Position numbers and translations under genes: made by a program. Positions 60,750-64,000 of a stretch of 64,000 nucleotides of DNA are shown here, in pieces (the first letter of the stretch is position 1; each line of letters starts with the position of its first letter). This DNA comes from Candidatus Fimivivens faecavium. Lineage in GTDB: Bacteria; Bacillota; Clostridia; Oscillospirales; Ruminococcaceae. The notes below the pieces were generated by a model. The model was not told the origin of the DNA, made no database searches, and worked only from the letters and a program-made list of their open reading frames with translations. The DNA is taken from the NCBI GenBank assembly GCA_018716105.1, contig DVKH01000032.1, forward strand, positions 1 to 64,000. Reading direction: 5' to 3'.

Positions 60750-61373
60750 TTGTCAAGTTCCAAAAAGACCAAGGAGCTGGTGCAGCTCTCGCTGATGGCG
60801 GCGATCGTCGTCGTCGTCGCCTTTGTGCCGTTTCTCGGGTTTATCCCGCTCGTCGTGATCAAAGCGACGACGGTGCATATCCCGGTGATCGTCGGCGCAA
60901 TCCTGCTCGGGCCGAAGGCCGGGGGGGTTCTGGGAGGCATCTTCGGCCTCACCAGCATCATAAAAAACACGATGGAACCCTCGCTCGTCTCGTTCGTCTT
61001 TACGCCCTTTGTCCCGGTGCCGGGCCAATCGTCTGGCGACCTGCGCGCGCTGTTCATCGCGCTGGCGCCGCGGATTCTGGTCGGCGTGGTGGCGGGGCTG
61101 GTCTATCAGGCGCTTTCGAAGAGCGATCCGAAGAAGCGGATGGCCTGCGCGGTCGCGGCGTTCGCCGGGTCGATGACCAACACCTGCCTTGTGATGGGGT
61201 CGATCTACTTTATGTTCGGCCAGGAATACGCCGCCGCACAGCAGATCGCGTTCGAAGCGCTCGCGAAGGCGCTGATGGTGGTCGTTGCAACCAACGGCGT
61301 CGCGGAGGCGTTTGTCGCGGTGGTGTTCTCGGTTGTGATCGCGCCGCCGCTCATGAAGCTGATTCGGACATAA
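60750..61373 (+). CDS. ECF transporter S component (possibly pantothenate)
   Basis: 207 residues with six hydrophobic segments. N-terminal KKTKELVQLSLMAAIVVVVA and VVIKATTVHIPVIVGAILLGP follow the S-component pattern; the alanine-rich first helix contacts EcfT. It binds a vitamin and works with a shared EcfA-A'-T module not present here. Adjacency to the CoaX homologue suggests pantothenate (PanT), by inference only. The start is TTG 60750, 7 bp after GGGAGG. Confidence 0.83.
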   Translation: MSSSKKTKELVQLSLMAAIVVVVAFVPFLGFIPLVVIKATTVHIPVIVGAILLGPKAGGVLGGIFGLTSIIKNTMEPSLVSFVFTPFVPVPGQSSGDLRALFIALAPRILVGVVAGLVYQALSKSDPKKRMACAVAAFAGSMTNTCLVMGSIYFMFGQEYAAAQQIAFEALAKALMVVVATNGVAEAFVAVVFSVVIAPPLMKLIRT

Positions 61374-61389
61374 AAATTTTTAAGGCGGG

Positions 61390-61419
61390 GTCCGGGAGTT
61401 TATCCCGGACTCCATTTTT
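61390..61419 (+). terminator. Terminator after ECF S component gene
   Basis: GTCCGGGA and TCCCGGAC around GTTTA, then TCCATTTTT. Confidence 0.75.
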
Positions 61420-61449
61420 CGGAGAACTGTTTTTCTGGGGGAAGGACAT

Positions 61450-62574
61450 ATGATCAAACTGCGGATGTTCGGCTGGCTTCGGAAGAACCCGGTGCTGTCG
61501 GTTTCCGTTCTGCTCGCGCTGATGTCGTCGGTATTGGTCCCGCCGGACGGGGCGTATCTCGGCTATCTCGATTTCCGGGTGCTCTCGCTCCTGTTCTGCC
61601 TGATGGCGGCGGTCGCGGCGCTCGGGGAGGGGCGGGCCCTTGAGGCGGTTTCGTTCTGGCTGCTGCAGAAGGCCCCGAGCCTGCGCGCGCTCGCCCTTGC
61701 GCTCGTCTCGCTCTGCTTTTTCTCCTCGATGCTGATCACGAACGATGTGGCGCTGATCACCTTTGTACCGCTTGCGCTTCTGGTCCTGCGCGGCGAAGGC
61801 CGGGACCGGGTCATCTATGTCGTCGTGCTCCAGACGGCCGCCGCAAACCTCGGCAGCATGCTCACCCCGCTTGGCAACCCGCAGAATCTCTTCCTCTATT
61901 CGCACTATGCGCTTTCTCTCGGCGCATTCCTCCGGGCCGTACTTCCGGCGGGCCTCGCGAGCGCCTCGCTGCTCGCGGTTCTGGTCTTCCTGCTCCCGAA
62001 CGCCCCGCTTCGGGTTTCGGCGAGAGGCGAGGGGCCTAAGCTCGTTGGAAGCGCGTTTGGAAAGGGGCTGTTCCTTCTCGCGGCCAGCCTTCTCGCGGTG
62101 CTGCGGATTCTCCCGTGGGAAGCGGTGCTTCTCCTGACGTTTCTGCTGCTCGCCGTTTCCGCGCGGAATCTGTTCCTGCGGGTGGACTGGGGCCTTCTCG
62201 CGACCTTTTGCGGCTTTTTTGTGTTTGTCGGAAACCTCTCCCGCCTCTCTCTGGTGCGGGAGGCGCTCGCTCCGCTGATTGCGGGGCGGGAGCTGTTGGC
62301 TGGCGCGCTGGTCAGCCAGCTCATCAGCAACGTCCCCGCGGCTCTGATGCTCTCGGCGTTCACCGAAAACGGCGCGAGGCTCCTTACCGGCGTCAATGTC
62401 GGCGGCCTCGGGACGTTGATCGCCTCGCTCGCGAGCGTGATCTCGTTCCAGCTTTATCAAAAGAGCGATGGCGCGCGCGCCGGGAGGTATCTCGCGGTGT
62501 TTTCGGCGGTCAACTTCGGGCTTCTGGCGGCTTTGCTCGCTTTCTGCGCGCTGTGGGGCGCTTTCTTTCCGTGA
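61450..62574 (+). CDS. SLC13/ArsB-like anion transporter (YbiR type)
   Basis: 374 residues, about ten membrane segments. Two half-repeats carry the family motifs SSMLITNDVALITFVPLALL with ANLGSMLTPLGNPQNLFLYS, and QLISNVPAALMLSAFTENG. The NP-x-N and SNVP loops are the anion/sodium sites in the ion-transporter superfamily (ArsB, CitMHS, DASS). Substrate not predictable. Ribosome binding site GGGGGAAGGA. It follows a terminator, so it is likely transcribed with read-through only or from an unseen promoter. Confidence 0.85.
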   Translation: MIKLRMFGWLRKNPVLSVSVLLALMSSVLVPPDGAYLGYLDFRVLSLLFCLMAAVAALGEGRALEAVSFWLLQKAPSLRALALALVSLCFFSSMLITNDVALITFVPLALLVLRGEGRDRVIYVVVLQTAAANLGSMLTPLGNPQNLFLYSHYALSLGAFLRAVLPAGLASASLLAVLVFLLPNAPLRVSARGEGPKLVGSAFGKGLFLLAASLLAVLRILPWEAVLLLTFLLLAVSARNLFLRVDWGLLATFCGFFVFVGNLSRLSLVREALAPLIAGRELLAGALVSQLISNVPAALMLSAFTENGARLLTGVNVGGLGTLIASLASVISFQLYQKSDGARAGRYLAVFSAVNFGLLAALLAFCALWGAFFP

Positions 62575-62897
62575 AGCAAACCGCGCGGTGAATCCCTGTT
62601 TCCAGCTGCGCCGCCTCATGGCAGGGCCTTATGCTCCCCGCGAAGGATAGCCGGCTTTTGGGGAAGTCTGGCGTTCTTTCGCCTCCAGTATGAATGAAAT
62701 CCTGCATTTTCTGCCGTTCCGCGTAAAATACAGCGAAACGCTGCATTCCCTCAGATCTTTTTTGCGGATCCCGCGGCGGTTCCGGGCAGGAAACGGTTGC
62801 TCCCTGCCGTTGCCGCCGCCGGGATAGATAGAGCATTTGGCTGATGTGGGACGCGCTTTTATGGCTGATGGCAGGCGTTCAGAGAGGGGCCGCAACA

Positions 62898-62926
62898 TTG
62901 ACTTTTCACTTCTGCGGTGATACCAT
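62898..62926 (+). promoter_or_regulatory. Possible promoter of thiE
   Basis: TTGACT (62898-62903), 17 bp, TACCAT (62921-62926) with TGA before it. The same bases (CTGCGGTGATACCAT) resemble a boundary of the hairpin repeats, so the call is uncertain. The 62575-62897 stretch before it holds no gene that I can support. Confidence 0.45.
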
Positions 62927-62942
62927 ATCAACCGGAAACGGC

Positions 62943-63018
62943 TTGGGAAACCCGCCGTGCGGGCCGGGAGAAGGCCGCCTGCCCTTCCCAGACCCGGATC
63001 GGATTATGCCAACGAGGG
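62943..63018 (+). ncRNA. Possible diverged TPP riboswitch (THI box) upstream of thiE
   Basis: The segment GGATCGGATTATGCCAACG followed by AGGG matches the TPP aptamer 3' core (GATCTGGATAATGCCAGCG then TAGGG) with two substitutions and two single-base gaps. CCC before it pairs with the final GGG (P4). A CCCGC/GCGGG hairpin (62951-62963) stands at the P3 position, followed by GGGAGA where the aptamer has CTGAGA. Position, 200 bp before thiE and after a promoter-like site, fits. The weak CTGAGA match and an alternative strong stem leave doubt; it may instead be a relic of the hairpin repeats. Confidence 0.4.
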
Positions 63019-63218
63019 CCAGCGCTGCGTCAAAACGGGATTTTGAGGGGGCTCCGGAGGGCGCCTCCCACTTTATAAGGAATCGAAGCGGGGCGAGCGC
63101 CCTCCCGACACGGGAAGCGGGTATGGGCGCCAGCGCCCCCTGTTCCCGCTGTTACCAAAGGTGCAGCGCTCCATAAAGCGGTTATTCAGACCGTCACAGC
63201 GAAAGGATTGGTTCGGGT

Positions 63219-63857
63219 ATGAAGGTGTCTAGGGAATCCATGCTTCTTTACGCGGTCAGCGACCGCCAGTGGCTCGGAGATAGAACTCTGGTCTCAGTCG
63301 CCGAGGAGATCCTGAAAAACGGCGCGACCTTTTTTCAGCTCCGCGAGAAGCATCTCCGCGGACAGGCGCTTCTCGAAGAGGCTAAAGCGCTTGCCGCGCT
63401 CTGCCGCGGCTATGGCGTGCCGTTTGTGGTGGACGATGACGTTGAAGTTGCAATCGCGTCGGGCGCGGACGGCGTGCACGTCGGCCAGAGCGACCTTGAA
63501 GCGGGAAAGGTTCGGGAGTTGATCGGACCGGACCGGATTCTCGGCGTGTCGGCCCGCACCGTTGAGCAGGCGGTCCTCGCAGAAGAGCGAGGCGCGGACT
63601 ATCTTGGGGTTGGATCGGTCTTTTCAACCTCCACCAAGCTCGACGCGAACAGTATCGCTATTGATGAGATCCGGCGGATCCGCGAGGCGGTTTCGATCCC
63701 GCTCGTTGCGATCGGCGGGATCAACGAACAGAATATCCTTCAGCTCAAGGGCGCCGGCGTGGACGGCGTCGCGGTGGTGTCGGCGCTCTTTGCGCAGCCC
63801 GAACCAGGCGAAGCCGCGGCGCGCCTCGCGGCGCTGGCACGGGAGATCGCCGGATGA
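63219..63857 (+). CDS. thiE: Thiamine-phosphate synthase
   Basis: 212 residues. TIM-barrel: FFQLREKHLRG (pyrophosphate site), VDDDVEVAIASGADGVHVGQ, GVSARTVEQAVLAEERGADY, GSVFSTSTK and LVAIGGINEQNI. It joins HMP-PP and thiazole phosphate into thiamine phosphate. Start ATG 63219 (AAAGG 12 bp upstream) or ATG 63240 (AGGGA closer). The stop overlaps the next ATG (ATGA at 63854-63857). Its 300-bp GC-rich leader is hairpin-prone and may be regulatory. Confidence 0.95.
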   Translation: MKVSRESMLLYAVSDRQWLGDRTLVSVAEEILKNGATFFQLREKHLRGQALLEEAKALAALCRGYGVPFVVDDDVEVAIASGADGVHVGQSDLEAGKVRELIGPDRILGVSARTVEQAVLAEERGADYLGVGSVFSTSTKLDANSIAIDEIRRIREAVSIPLVAIGGINEQNILQLKGAGVDGVAVVSALFAQPEPGEAAARLAALAREIAG

Positions 63858-64000
63858 AGGCGCGCGCTGCCGCGTTTGATTTTGACGGCGCGCTGATTGA
63901 CCCGATGGGGATCTGGCAGGAGCTCGCGGAAGGGATGCTTGCCGCAAAATGACGCGCAGCCGGGCCTGCGAATACCTGATCGCCCATTACGGCCTTCAGG
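63854..64000 (+). pseudogene. HAD-family phosphatase, frameshifted and cut by window end
   Basis: Begins within the thiE stop: MKARAAAFDFDGALIDPMGI shows HAD motif I (Thr replaced by Ala after DG). The frame hits TGA at 63950 after 32 residues. From 63949 another frame continues as RSRACEYLIAHYGLQ, which matches the part of this family that should lie ~30 residues further on. So there is a frameshift with loss of about 25-30 codons, or two separate short frames. Whether downstream sequence is intact cannot be seen. Confidence 0.5.

Overview
The window looks like chromosomal DNA of an anaerobic, endospore-forming, GC-rich Clostridia, most like the Oscillospiraceae/Ruminococcaceae. Support: sporulation genes (spoIIE, spoIVA, a SipL-like coat protein), a class B sortase, a DarA-type cyclic-di-AMP receptor, a two-gene SufCB assembly system, an FprA-type flavodiiron protein, a 2x[4Fe-4S] ferredoxin, strong AGGAGG-type ribosome binding sites and sigma-A promoters (TTGACA, 17 bp, TATAAT). 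Nearly everything is housekeeping. I see no rRNA, CRISPR array, intact prophage or insertion sequence; there is one tRNA (Leu, UAG).

Layout. 0-9.7 kb: 3' end of a cell-wall amidase with a SPOR tail, a ribbon-helix-helix protein, tRNA-Leu, a PLP lyase-like protein, and the minus-strand run murD, two M42 peptidases, GNAT; then fprA, a permuted NlpC/P60-like protein and a HAD phosphatase. 9.8-18.2 kb (minus): a yaaO-to-rsmI type cluster (decarboxylase, darA, holB, ricT, ferredoxin, tRNA methyltransferase, rsmI) plus a FemAB-like transferase and queG. 18.3-25.3 kb: lipoprotein, trpS, aminotransferase, gltX, and divergently spoIIE. 25.6-30.4 kb: an AAA+ ATPase, a TauE/SafE permease, about 1.4 kb of decayed genes, and a carboxypeptidase homologue that has lost its catalytic serine and lysine. 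30.4-43.3 kb: O-acetylhomoserine sulfhydrylase-like enzyme, phosphoesterase, lipoprotein, GNAT, purL, mtaB, an intact dacF-like enzyme and pgi. 43.3-52.7 kb: yceD-rpmF-(PDZ radical SAM)-der, two small proteins, sipL-like and spoIVA side by side, sortase B, LysR. 53.2-58.8 kb: a GntR-controlled ABC transporter, sufCB, alanyl-tRNA editing protein and a bactofilin. 59.1-64 kb: cytidylate kinase-like protein, a motif-poor CoaX homologue, an ECF S component, an anion transporter, thiE and a broken HAD gene.

The most unusual feature is a non-coding repeat family. Units of 180-185 bp made of about six consecutive short hairpins, bounded by the direct repeat GCGGTTATTATACCA, lie at 14.2-14.5, 16.9-17.3 and 52.8-53.0 kb, with a diverged copy at about 58.9 kb. 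Hairpin stems differ between copies by compensatory changes. All copies have the same polarity relative to the downstream gene, and on that strand the boundary reads TGGTATAAT, a perfect extended -10 element. Other points of interest are the dead carboxypeptidase, the altered CoaX, a spoIIE promoter with a 21-bp spacer, three genes whose ribosome binding site points to a non-standard start codon, a possible diverged TPP riboswitch before thiE, and several small genes.
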